Shown piece after piece: positions 31,599 through 40,150 of a stretch of DNA of 46,469 nt. The notes below the pieces were generated by a model, which was not told the origin of the DNA, did not search any database, and saw nothing but the letters and a program-made list of their open reading frames with translations. The DNA is taken from the NCBI GenBank assembly GCA_031404455.1, contig JANNHP010000242.1, positions 1 to 46,469 of the forward strand, given 5' to 3'. Every line of letters starts with the position of its first letter. Position 1 is the stretch's first letter. Both the position numbers and the translations under genes were made by a program. Source of the stretch: JANNHP01 sp031404455. Lineage in GTDB: Bacteria > Planctomycetota > JAJSAM01 > JAJVHW01.

Positions 31599-33903
31599 AT
31601 GAAGCTCGTACGATCCCTCGCCGCGACGCTCGGGACCCTCGTCGCGCTCGCGGCGACAGCACTCGCCCAGGACCGTCCGGCGGAGGTGACCGGGACGACC
31701 GCGGCGCCCGTGCCCGTGGCGGCGGGCGGCACGGTTTCGGTGCGCGTGGACGTGGAAGTGGCGCCGACGCACCACATCTACGGCCTCGCCCAGACCGAGA
31801 ACGCGATCCCGCCGAAGTTCCACCCGCCGAAGGACGGCTGGCCCGCCGGGTTCACGGCGCTCGCCCCGAGCGAGTCGCCCGCGCCCGAGTCCGAGCCCTC
31901 CGCGCTCGGCCCGATGCTCGTCCACCGTGGGAAGGTCAGCTTCACGCTGCCGTTTCGCGTGGCCGAGGACGCCGCACCCGGCAAGCGCGAGCTGAAGGGG
32001 CGAGATCGAACTGCAGGCCTGCGACGAGAAGAGCTGCCTGCCGCCGGAGCGCTTCGCGTTCAGCGTGTCGGTCTTCGTGACGGAGCCCTCGACCGTGAAG
32101 GTCGCGCGCGTCGAGTTCGTCCCGGCCGCCGCGGCCGCCGGATCGAACGCGACGCTCGAGATCGAGCTGACGATGGCTCCCGGCTGGCATCTCTACGGAC
32201 AGACGCAGGTGGCCGAGAAGCCGCCGAGCTTCACGTGGACGCTCCCGGACGGCTGGAAGCCGAGCGGCGGGCTCGTCGAGGTGACGCCGCCGCACGACGC
32301 GAAGCTCTACGGACTCGAGGAGACGTACTCGGTCCACGAGGGCCGCGTCGTGCTGCGCCAGGCGTTCGCCGTTCCGGGGGGACAGCCGCTGGGCAAGGTC
32401 GAGATCCGCGGCGCGGGCTCGTGGCAGCGCTGCGACGACAAGGGCTGCGCCGACGACGTCGGCGTGCCGGTCGCGGCGATGCTCGCGATCGTCCCCGCGG
32501 GCGAAGTCCCGGCGGCGGGTCAGCAGGCGCCGCCGCCCGCTCCGCCGGTCGATCCGGAGCCGGACCCCGCGCCGAAGTCTCCCGCGAAGGACGGCGGCGA
32601 CCTCGCGAGCGTGCTCCTCTCCGGCATCGGCTGGGGCTTCATCACCGTGCTGACGCCCTGCGTCTTCCCGCTGCTTCCGGTGACGGTGAGCTTCTTCAGC
32701 AAGCAGAAGGGACCGGCGCTCCCGCGGTCGCTCGTCTACGCGGCGGGGATCATCTTCACGCTGACGGTGATCGGTCTCGCCTTCAAGGGCAGCCTCGACC
32801 TCTTCTCGCGCGGGACCGCGTTCAACCTCTTCGTCGGACTCCTCTTCATCACGCTGGCGCTTTCCCTCTTCGGGCTCTTCGAGCTGCGACTGCCGACGTT
32901 CCTCATCGACAAGTCGCAGGCCCGCGGCGCCTCGGGCGGCATGCTCGGCGCCTTCTTCATGGCGGTGACGCTCGCGCTGACGTCGTTCTCGTGCTCGGTG
33001 CCCTTCCTCGCGCTGATGTTCTCGCAGTTCGACAAGGGTGAGTTCGTCGTGTCGGTCCTCGGCCTCCTCGCCTACAGCGCGACCGTGGCGCTCCCCTTCT
33101 TCCTCTGCTCGCTCTTCCCGACGCTGCTGAAAGCGATGCCTCGTTCCGGCGGATGGCTGAACGCGGTGAAGGTGACGATGGGCTTCGTGGAACTCGCGCT
33201 CGCCTTCAAGTTCCTGCGCACGGTCGCGCTGAACCTGGGTTCGGACTCGCTCTCTCGCGGACTCGTTCTCGCCATCTGGACGGCGTGCGCGATCGGCGCC
33301 GCGATCTACCTGTTCGGCTACATCACGCTCCCGCACGACACGAAGTCGGAGTCGATCGGCGTCGTGCGCCTCCTGTTCGCCCTGACGTTCGTGACGATCG
33401 CGCTCTATCTCCTCCCCGGGATCTTCGGCCGGCCGCTGACACCCGCGATCGACGGGTTCCTACAGACCGAGAAGTCCGACATCTGGGCGGGGAGCTCAGG
33501 CCAGTCGACCGCGGAGGCGCCTTGGCCGCGCAACGACTGGGACGGCGCCCTCGCGCGCGTCGCTGAGAAGAAGCGCCCGGCGCTCTTCGACTTCACCGGC
33601 GTCGGTTGAGTGAACTGTGTCGCCCTGGAGAGCATGCTCTCCGGGTCTCCGGCCGTGCGCCGGGAGTTGGACAAGTTCGAGCTGATGCAGATCTGGATCA
33701 CCGACCCGAAGCTCGGCGATCTCGCGGGCGTGCAGCTCCGCCGCATGCTGAGCGAGTTCGACACGATCTCGATCCCGCTCCACGTCGTCCTCGGCGCCGA
33801 CGGCAAGGAGCTCGCGCGCTTCGAGTACGAGGGCCCGCTCTCGTCTCCCGAGGACTACCTCGCGTTCCTCCGCGAGGGGATGGCGAAGTTCGAGGGGCGC
33901 TGA
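31599..33903 (+). CDS. dsbD: DsbD-type thiol:disulfide reductase, candidate selenoprotein (in-frame UGA) with one apparent frameshift
   Basis: Transfers electrons from the cytoplasm to periplasmic thiols. A signal peptide (about 1-23) is followed by two tandem DsbD-alpha-like domains (conserved H-I-Y-G and H-L-Y-G; Cys motif C-D-E-K-S-C-L-P-P). A polytopic membrane domain then carries V-L-T-P-C-V-F-P-L-L-P and S-F-S-C-S-V-P-F, and a thioredoxin-like domain ends the protein. In that last domain the frame reads D-F-T-G-V-G-UGA-V-N-C: UGA 33607-33609 replaces the first Cys of the expected C-V-N-C. The domain continues in frame to 33903 with normal codon use and a stem-loop after the UGA. Separately, the G run 31997-32000 shifts the frame; removing one G restores 767 residues. 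The alternative is a pseudogene with two lesions. Confidence 0.85.
31997..32000 (+). other. Apparent +1 G frameshift in the dsbD gene
   Basis: A run of four G. With three G the reading frame continues G-E-I-E-L-Q-A-C-D-E-K-S-C; with four, both neighbouring frames look like parts of one protein. It is either a sequencing or assembly error in a homopolymer, or a true lesion. The frame on each side has high GC at third positions and conserved DsbD motifs. Confidence 0.7.
33607..33645 (+). promoter_or_regulatory. Candidate bacterial SECIS element after in-frame UGA
   Basis: UGA at 33607-33609 is followed by a 9-bp stem: 33624-33632 pairs with 33637-33645 (one U-G pair) around CATG. The apical loop begins 23 nt after the UGA, within the range usual for bacterial SECIS hairpins, which lie inside the coding sequence next to the Sec codon. 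If the top G-C pair opens, the loop begins with G, as in the relaxed consensus. The palindrome could be coincidental. Confidence 0.5.
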
Positions 33904-33920
33904 ACGGGCGGGGACCTCAC

Positions 33921-33997
33921 TCGGTAGACAGGATGGACGCCGCCGTGGGCAGCCCGCGAGGGCGGGGGCGGACACAGGGGTCCGCCCCTACCGAGAC
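33921..33997. repeat. REP-like repeat, family B, one well-conserved arm
   Basis: The arm at about 33961-33997 matches the inverted form of the repeat at 23187-23287, including an internal hairpin GGGGCGGAC/GTCCGCCCC (33965-33973 and 33980-33988). TCGGTAG at 33921-33927 and CTACCGA at 33988-33994 may be remnants of outer arms. It lies between convergent genes ending at 33903 and 34038. Confidence 0.65.
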
Positions 33998-34037
33998 CGA
34001 TGTCCGACGTTCGGTGCGCTTGCGCGCTGACGCCAGC

Positions 34038-34979
34038 TCACCGCACCAGAGTCTTCACCGAAACGACCCGGTCCGCCGTCTTCGGCCGCCCGGTCTTCTC
34101 GTCCGCGGGGTTCGCGACGAGACGGTCGACGACGTCGAGACCCTCGGTCACCGTGCCGAGACGCACCCAGCCGCCCGCGACGCCGCCCTTCGCGTCCGCG
34201 ACGACGAACCACTGGCTCCCGGCCGAGTCGGCGTGCGCGCCGCGAGCGAGGCCCACGTCGCCGCGGGCCGACGTCGCGATCGTCGTCTCGCCGGGGACGT
34301 ACCAGCCGGGGCCGCCCGTGCCGTTGCCGTGCGGGTCGCCGGTCTGCGCGAGACCGCCCGCGACGACGCGGTGGAAGGCGAGACCGTCGAAGTAGCCGTC
34401 GCGCGCGAGCGTCCAGAAGTTCGCCACGCTGGCGTACGACGCCGCGGGATCGAGGTCGATGCGGAAAGGGCCCTTCGAGGTCTCCACCTGCGCCGCGACC
34501 TTCTGCCTGCCCTGCACTTCGACGGAGACCGGCCTCGCCTCCGCGCGGCCCGCGGCACCGTCGGCGACGACCGCCGTCAGCGCCAGGTCCCCGGCGAGGA
34601 GCGCGGGCACCGAGATCCGTCCGACGAGCGACTCGCCCGATTCGACGGTGCGCAGCGGCGTCGCCGCGGCGCGGAAGTCGAGCGCGCCCGCGTCGTTCTC
34701 GAGGAACGAGCCGTAGAGACGCGTCACGGCGGCGCCCGCGCGGACTCCCGGCCCCGAGACGCGGACCGACACCGAGTCGTGCGCGAGACGCAGCGCGGGC
34801 ACCTTCACGGCGCTCGCGGTCCGGTTCGTCAGCGTCAGGACGAGCACCGCGTCCTCGCCGACCTTCACGTTCTTCTGCTCGAGCGACGCCTCGAGCACGA
34901 GGTCGCCCTCGGCGGCGCCGGCGCGGAGCGACGCCGCGGCGACGAGGAGTGCGGCGAAGAGGAGACGCCGGGCCGTCAC
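34038..34979 (-). CDS. Cyclophilin-type peptidyl-prolyl isomerase with N-terminal accessory domain
   Basis: The 313-residue protein has a signal peptide (about 1-22), a beta-rich N-terminal domain of about 130 residues, and a cyclophilin domain in the last 160 residues. The latter has V-A-N-F-W-T-L-A-R-D-G-Y-F-D-G, F-H-R-V-V, Q-T-G-D-P-H-G-N-G-T-G-G-P-G-W, and S-Q-W-F-V. The usual G-S-Q-F-F is S-Q-W-F here. Cyclophilins catalyse prolyl cis-trans isomerisation; this one is predicted periplasmic. GTG at 34979 overlaps the GT9 stop (GTGA). Confidence 0.86.
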   Translation of the reverse strand: MTARRLLFAALLVAAASLRAGAAEGDLVLEASLEQKNVKVGEDAVLVLTLTNRTASAVKVPALRLAHDSVSVRVSGPGVRAGAAVTRLYGSFLENDAGALDFRAAATPLRTVESGESLVGRISVPALLAGDLALTAVVADGAAGRAEARPVSVEVQGRQKVAAQVETSKGPFRIDLDPAASYASVANFWTLARDGYFDGLAFHRVVAGGLAQTGDPHGNGTGGPGWYVPGETTIATSARGDVGLARGAHADSAGSQWFVVADAKGGVAGGWVRLGTVTEGLDVVDRLVANPADEKTGRPKTADRVVSVKTLVR

Positions 34980-36037
34980 GCGAACGCCCCGGTCCGCTCG
35001 ACGCCCTGCCACGCCTCGCCCGTCTCCATCGTCGTCATGCAGATGGGATCTCCGCACCGCCGCAGCTTGCAGGGCGAGCAGTACACCTGCTTCCAAACGA
35101 CCTCGGTCCGCGGACCGCGCGGCGCGTAGACCGCCGGGTCCTTCGGGCCGAAGAGTGCGACCGTGCGCGTGCCGAGGACGGACGCGAGGGCGACCGGGCC
35201 GGAGTCCGCGCCGACGACGAGCGCCGCGTCGCGCAGCAGCGCGAGGAGTTCGTCGAGGCCCTTCGTCTCGGGTGCCAGGCGCGCCGCGCCGAAGGACGCC
35301 GCGACCGCCGCCTCGGCGAGACCGCGCTGACCGGGACCGAAGGAGACGAGCGACGGGAGCCCGCGCTCGGCCCGCAGGCGCGCCGCGAGTTCGCCGAACC
35401 GCGTGGGGGACCATCGCTTGAAAGCGCCGAAGTCGCTCGTTCCGGGCACGAGCAGAGCGTACCCGCCGCGCGTCATCCCGAGTGCGGCGAGCGCCGAGGA
35501 CATCGCCGCGATCGCCTCGTCGGAGATCCGCGGCGGCACGACCGGCGCCCCGGGGACCGCTCCGAGCGGCGCCACGAGACGCAGCGCGCGGTCGGCGCGG
35601 TGCTCGCGGTCGGGGCCGGGCGGGACCGTGTCGGTCGCGAACCGGTGGGCTCCCTCGCGAGCCTCGCCGCGCGGGAGCCCGATCCGGCGGGGCGCCCCGG
35701 TGAGCCTCGTCAGGATCGCGCTCTTCAGGTTCCCCTGCAGGTCGATGGCGACGTCCGGCCGCCACGCCCGGACCTCTCCGCGGACGCGCCAGGCGGCGCC
35801 GAGGGCGCCCTTCTGCCGCTCGAACGTGAAGATCCGGTCGATCTGCGGATGCCCCCGGAGGACGCCGCCGTGGCGGTCCTCGACGAGCCAGCCGATCTCG
35901 GACTCCGGTCGCGCGGCGCGGAGCGCCGCGAGCGCGGCCAGGCTCTGCACGACGTCGCCGAGGGCCGACAGGCGGACGAGCAGGATGCGTTCGCGGTCCA
36001 CGAGGGGGGTGAATCTGCCCCTACCCTCTCCGTTCAC
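34976..36037 (-). CDS. Glycosyltransferase family 9, heptosyltransferase-like
   Basis: The 353-residue protein has the WaaC/WaaF/RfaQ-type N-terminus I-L-L-V-R-L-S-A-L-G-D-V-V-Q-S, the D-L-Q-G-N-L-K-S segment, and the C-terminal G-A-D-S-G-P-V-A-L-A-S nucleotide-sugar site. GT9 enzymes add heptose or related sugars to the LPS core from the cytoplasmic face. C-terminal cysteines (C-S-P-C-K-L-R-R-C) are typical of the family. GTG at 36037 is divergent from the secreted protein at 36067 across 29 bases. Confidence 0.89.
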   Translation of the reverse strand: MNGEGRGRFTPLVDRERILLVRLSALGDVVQSLAALAALRAARPESEIGWLVEDRHGGVLRGHPQIDRIFTFERQKGALGAAWRVRGEVRAWRPDVAIDLQGNLKSAILTRLTGAPRRIGLPRGEAREGAHRFATDTVPPGPDREHRADRALRLVAPLGAVPGAPVVPPRISDEAIAAMSSALAALGMTRGGYALLVPGTSDFGAFKRWSPTRFGELAARLRAERGLPSLVSFGPGQRGLAEAAVAASFGAARLAPETKGLDELLALLRDAALVVGADSGPVALASVLGTRTVALFGPKDPAVYAPRGPRTEVVWKQVYCSPCKLRRCGDPICMTTMETGEAWQGVERTGAFA

Positions 36038-36066
36038 AACCTGGAATGTGATGCGATGATCCGGCC

Positions 36067-38400
36067 ATGCCCCGATCGAGCCCCGTCCTCCTCCTCGTCG
36101 CCGCCCTCCTCGCGGCCCCCTCGACCGGCGAGGGTGGCTGCCTCGCGCCCTCCGACACGACGATCGACGTCGGCCTCGGCTCGGGCCCGCTCTCCGGCAA
36201 CGACGCCGGGAGCCTCTTCTACGCCCGGCAGGGTCTCTCCGGGCACCCGACTCTCGTCCTGCGCACGCCGGACGGCGCCAAGGAGGACGTCGCCGTCGAG
36301 GCCGACCCGAACGAGTTCTACGTCGGCCTCCTCCGCGAGCGTTGGGACGTCTTCTACAGCGGCACGGTGAACGCCACGGACGACCTCGCGTTCGTCGCCG
36401 CGACGAAACTCCCCGACGATCCGCAGACGCCGCAGAACGAGGCGACGTCGCGGCGCGGCGTGTACGCGCGCAGTGGCCGGACGATGTACGAGGTCGCGCG
36501 CTACGGCAACGCGTCGCCGATCCGGGACGTGTTCAACGTCCCCGTGCCCTGGGGATCGCTCTTCGACGCGATCGCCGCGGACCGCGACACGTCGGGCTTC
36601 CTCCGCGTGGTCTTCTCCGGGCAGGTGGCGGGAACTCTCGACCACCGCACCGGGCTCTTCCGCTGGAACGAGGCGACGCCGAACGTCGCGACGCCGGCAC
36701 TCCTCGCGGGCGATTCGTCTCCCTCGGGCGGTTCGTTCGTCTCTTTCGGTCGCCTCCGCGGCAACGGTCCGGGCGACGCGGTCTTCTTCGGCGTGACGCA
36801 GTTGACGTCGTCGTCGCCGCAGGTTCCCGGGCTCTACCTCCTCGGCGCCGACGGTTCGAAGGCCCGCGTCGTGAAGTTCGGGACCGCGGGCGACGACGCC
36901 CCCGGCGGCGGCACGTTCGGCATCGCGGGCGACTTCGACGTCGACGACGCGGGAGTCGTCTACTTCACGGCGACAATTCAGTCGGGCCAGTCGGGCCCGA
37001 ATCCGACCGCGCTCTTCCGCGCGAAGCCGCCGAACTACACGCCCGAGACGATCGTCTCTGCGGGCGACGCGACGCCGATCGCGGGGACGTACGGATCGTT
37101 CGCGGGTGCCGCGGTCCGCGCCAACGCGAGCGGCGAGATCGTCGTGTCGGTGCCGCTCTCCGACGACGTCGGCGGCGACGGCATCTTCTCGGTCGCGCCC
37201 GACGGGACGCAGTTGCAGGCGATCGTCGCGGTGCCCGAGGCCATCGCGGTCGCGGCGGTGGGACTCTCGCGCGCCGCGTACCAGACCGAGGACGCGGTGC
37301 GGATCGTCATCCCGTCCGACGGTTCCGAGGAGGGGCCGACGGACTTCCGCATCACGAACGTGGACCTCAAGAACTCGGTGCCGCTCCGCTCCGACTCGAT
37401 CAAGTTCGAGGGCCGCCTCCTCCTGCCGCCGTGGGGCACGCTGCCGCCCGCCACGTTCCGCGGCGATGCGACGCGGTTCACGCCGTCGCAGTCGCTCACC
37501 GGAGCGGCGCTCGCGAGGATCGCCGAGGTGAAGGTGTCGGTGTCGGCGTCGCCGGGGAACAACTTCATCCTCGGGATCGCCGGCCCCGACGCGGCGCCCG
37601 TCGGCTCGGTGAAGTTCAACGGACAGCCGCAGACGATGAAGAAGCTGACGATCTCGGCCGACGGGTCGTCCGCGACGTGGTCCTTCACCGGCAACCCGGG
37701 TCCGGGTTCCCTCAACGTGAACCTCGCGGCGGGGACGTTCCGGCTCTCCGTCTCGGCGGCGACGATCCAGCCCTCGTACGACGCGTTCAACTTCCGCGTG
37801 GCGCTCGTGCTCCGCAGCGAGGAGGACGTGATCCAGGCGCGCCCCGACGACCAGTCGTACTTCCGCCAGGACTTCCGCCTGAACGCGAAGCAGCCGCGCT
37901 TCGGCGGGGGACGCAGGGTGACGTCGAAGGGCGAGACGACGCCCGGCGGCACCGTGTTCGTGGACGCGCTGAAGATCACGCGCAGCCCGGCGAAGGGCGG
38001 GAAATCCGCGTCCGACCTCGTCCAGATGTCGGGGACTCTCCGCCTCTGCCCCGGGGCCTCGGCGCCCGCGACGCCGCGAATCAACGCGACGCTGCGACTC
38101 GGGAGCTTCGTTCTCGACAACGTCTCGATGGAGCGTGTGGGGCGGACTTCCGCGTACCGGCACGCCGCGAGCGGCGTCGACCTGCGCCTCGACCTCGCAA
38201 AGGCCACGTTCACGCTGAAGGCCTCGTCCGCGCCGCTCACGGACCTCGTGGCGCCCGTCCAGGGCAGCGCCACCAACGGTCCGGAGCGGACGGTGGGCGG
38301 CATGCACCTCGACTTCACCCTGTCGATCCCGCGCGTCTACGAGGTCTCGTACCCGATCGCCGTCGTCCGCCTTCCGGGCGGGAAGGTGTTCCAGCGGTAG
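36067..38400 (+). CDS. Large secreted protein, propeller-like N-terminus, function unknown
   Basis: The 777-residue protein begins with a signal peptide (about 1-22). Residues about 30-420 contain repeated G-x-Y-x-L-x-x-D-G-S and V-Y-F-T-A-T / V-F-F-G-V-T segments (G-V-Y-A-R-S-G-R, G-L-F-R-W-N-E, G-L-Y-L-L-G-A-D-G-S). These are consistent with a beta-propeller of the kind seen in planctomycetal 'choice-of-anchor' secreted proteins. The C-terminal half is beta-rich with two similar segments (S-I-K-F-E-G-R-L and A-L-K-I-T-R-S). No catalytic motif is visible. It is flanked downstream by a perfect inverted repeat. Confidence 0.7.
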   Translation: MPRSSPVLLLVAALLAAPSTGEGGCLAPSDTTIDVGLGSGPLSGNDAGSLFYARQGLSGHPTLVLRTPDGAKEDVAVEADPNEFYVGLLRERWDVFYSGTVNATDDLAFVAATKLPDDPQTPQNEATSRRGVYARSGRTMYEVARYGNASPIRDVFNVPVPWGSLFDAIAADRDTSGFLRVVFSGQVAGTLDHRTGLFRWNEATPNVATPALLAGDSSPSGGSFVSFGRLRGNGPGDAVFFGVTQLTSSSPQVPGLYLLGADGSKARVVKFGTAGDDAPGGGTFGIAGDFDVDDAGVVYFTATIQSGQSGPNPTALFRAKPPNYTPETIVSAGDATPIAGTYGSFAGAAVRANASGEIVVSVPLSDDVGGDGIFSVAPDGTQLQAIVAVPEAIAVAAVGLSRAAYQTEDAVRIVIPSDGSEEGPTDFRITNVDLKNSVPLRSDSIKFEGRLLLPPWGTLPPATFRGDATRFTPSQSLTGAALARIAEVKVSVSASPGNNFILGIAGPDAAPVGSVKFNGQPQTMKKLTISADGSSATWSFTGNPGPGSLNVNLAAGTFRLSVSAATIQPSYDAFNFRVALVLRSEEDVIQARPDDQSYFRQDFRLNAKQPRFGGGRRVTSKGETTPGGTVFVDALKITRSPAKGGKSASDLVQMSGTLRLCPGASAPATPRINATLRLGSFVLDNVSMERVGRTSAYRHAASGVDLRLDLAKATFTLKASSAPLTDLVAPVQGSATNGPERTVGGMHLDFTLSIPRVYEVSYPIAVVRLPGGKVFQR

Positions 38401-38405
38401 AGACG

Positions 38406-38500
38406 TACGGTGCCAGGAACGAGTCGCCGCGTTCGCGCCGTACGTCTCGCTGCAGCGCGTGCGATCGCCGCGAACGCGGCGACTCGTTCCTGGCACCGTA
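38406..38500. repeat. Perfect 32-bp inverted repeat, family C
   Basis: The 32 bases at 38406-38437 are repeated exactly in inverted form at 38469-38500, around a 31-base spacer that contains a PstI-type palindrome. The arm includes GGTGCCAGGAACGAGTCG. It lies just after the stop of the secreted-protein gene and 49 bases before the KdkA-like gene. Perfect identity suggests recent origin or conversion; a REP/MITE-like element is likely, and a transcription stop is possible. Confidence 0.85.
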
Positions 38501-38549
38501 TGCCTTGCCGATGTGGCGGATCGACCCGGCGCGGGGTCGAATACGGGGG

Positions 38550-39359
38550 ATGCGACCGATCCCGCCCGGGTTCTCGCGGCGCGCGCTCGACGGCGCCGAC
38601 GCCGTGCTGCGCGACGACGTCGCCGAGGCACTCGCGGGGGCAGGCGTCGCCGACCCGGAGTCGCTGCGCAAGCGCGCGGCGACTCGGTTCGAGGGACGCG
38701 GGCGTCCCTTCGGCGTGGACGTACGCGGCGCGGGCCGCGTCTTCGTGCGGCAGTACCTCCACGGCGGTGCCTTGCGCAAGGTGACGGGAGACCTCTATCG
38801 CGGCGAGGGACGCTTCCTCGGCGAACTCGAGGCGCTGGTCGCCGCCGCGGCGGCGAAGGTCCCGGTCGCCGAGGCGCTCGGCGTCGTCTCGCGGCGAGCG
38901 GGGCTCGGCATGAGGCGCGGATGGCTCCTCGCGCGCGAGGTCGAATCGTCGGCCGACCTGCTCACGCTGCTCGGCCGCGATCCGCCGCCGACGAGTCGTC
39001 GCGCAATCCTCGAAGCCGCGGGCCGCGCGATGCGCTCGCTCCACGACGCCGGGTTCGAGCACCCGGATCTCCACCTGAAGAACCTCCTCGCGGTGCCCGG
39101 CGGCGAAGTGCTGGTGATCGACCTCGACGGCGTGCGCCGTCACGACTCGCTCTCCCGCGAGCAGCGCCTCGCCGGCCTCTGGCGTTTCGACCGCTACGCG
39201 GCGAAGCAGGCGGCGGCCGGGCTCTGCGTGTCGCGCACCGACCGGATGCGAGTGCTCAGGGCCTACGCCGGACGCGACTGGCCCGGGCGCGCGGAACTGC
39301 GAGACCTGGCGCGCCGGCTCGCCCGTCATGTCGCCCGTCATGAGTCGGTGCGACCGTGA
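38550..39359 (+). CDS. KdkA/InaA-type lipopolysaccharide core kinase-like protein
   Basis: The 269-residue protein belongs to the eukaryotic-kinase-like LPS kinase group (Kdo kinase, WaaP). It has an N-terminal F-V-R-Q-Y lobe and the catalytic segment H-P-D-L-H-L-K-N-L-L, followed by V-I-D-L-D-G-V, which matches the metal-binding Asp of the family. It is expected to phosphorylate a sugar of lipid A-core. ATG at 38550 is the only good start. It overlaps the GT2 gene by 4 bases (GTGA). Confidence 0.82.
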   Translation: MRPIPPGFSRRALDGADAVLRDDVAEALAGAGVADPESLRKRAATRFEGRGRPFGVDVRGAGRVFVRQYLHGGALRKVTGDLYRGEGRFLGELEALVAAAAAKVPVAEALGVVSRRAGLGMRRGWLLAREVESSADLLTLLGRDPPPTSRRAILEAAGRAMRSLHDAGFEHPDLHLKNLLAVPGGEVLVIDLDGVRRHDSLSREQRLAGLWRFDRYAAKQAAAGLCVSRTDRMRVLRAYAGRDWPGRAELRDLARRLARHVARHESVRP

Positions 39360-40150
39360 GGCCGCCCGTCTCCGTGTGCGTCATTGCGATGGACGAGGCG
39401 GACAACATCGCCGCGTGCCTCGCCTCGGCCGACTTCGCTGAGGAGTGGATCGTCGTGGACAGCCACTCGAGAGACGCGACGCGCGAGATCGCGGCGAAGG
39501 CGGGCGCGCGCGTCATCGAGCGAGACTGGCCGGGCCACGTCGAGCAGAAGAACTTCGCGATCGGTCAGGCCGCGAACGACTGGGTGCTCTGCCTCGACGC
39601 CGACGAACGCGTGTCGCCGGAACTGCGCGCGTCGATCCTCGCGGCGCTGGATCGAGCGGGCGGTTTCGACGGTGGGCCCGACGGGTACGAGATGGCGCGC
39701 CGCACGTGGTACCTCGGACGGTGGATCCGCCGCGGCGGATGGTATCCCGACCGGAAGGTCCGCCTCTACCGGCGCTCGAAGGGCCGCTGGGGCGGCGTCA
39801 ACCCTCACGACCACGTCCGCGTGGACGGCCGCGTGGAACGCCTGGCGGGCGACCTCCTCCACTACTCGTACCGGTCGATCTCCGACCACCTGCGGACGAT
39901 CGACTCCTTCACCACCATCGCGGCGCGCGAGAAGCACGCGGCCGGGCGGCGCGCGGGCGTCCTCGACCTGACGCTGCGTCCCTTCGGGAAGTTCCTGCGG
40001 ATGTACGTGGCGAAGCTGGGGTTCCTCGAGGGCCGCGCGGGATTCGTCGTCGCGGTGACGGGCGCCTTCTACGTCTTCCTCAAGTATGCAAAGCTCTGGG
40101 ACCTCGAGCGCGGCCGCGACGGTTTCGACCACGGGCGCGATGCGCGCTGA
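39356..40150 (+). CDS. Glycosyltransferase family 2, WaaE/KdtX-like
   Basis: The 264-residue protein has the GT2 start V-S-V-C-V-I-A-M-D-E-A-D-N-I, the D-S-H-S-R-D segment, and D-A-D-E-R (the DxD metal site). These, and N-P-H-D-H with W-G-G-V, match WaaE/KdtX-type glucosyltransferases of LPS core. A C-terminal hydrophobic segment (F-V-V-A-V-T-G-A-F-Y-V-F-L) is present. It overlaps both neighbours, placing it in a core-oligosaccharide operon. Confidence 0.9.
   Translation: MRPPVSVCVIAMDEADNIAACLASADFAEEWIVVDSHSRDATREIAAKAGARVIERDWPGHVEQKNFAIGQAANDWVLCLDADERVSPELRASILAALDRAGGFDGGPDGYEMARRTWYLGRWIRRGGWYPDRKVRLYRRSKGRWGGVNPHDHVRVDGRVERLAGDLLHYSYRSISDHLRTIDSFTTIAAREKHAAGRRAGVLDLTLRPFGKFLRMYVAKLGFLEGRAGFVVAVTGAFYVFLKYAKLWDLERGRDGFDHGRDAR

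Noticed and set aside
33610..33903. Separate 97-residue thioredoxin-like gene starting at GTG 33610
   Set aside because: It lacks its own ribosome-binding site, begins inside the redox motif (V-N-C), and is in frame with the DsbD-type gene across one UGA.
36034..38631. 865-residue minus-strand open frame, with other long antisense frames such as 18909-21917, 9293-12658 and 24143-27565
   Set aside because: They lie opposite or across genes with clear domains. Their composition is Arg/Gly/Ala-rich, as expected from shadows in very GC-rich DNA, and they carry no motif.
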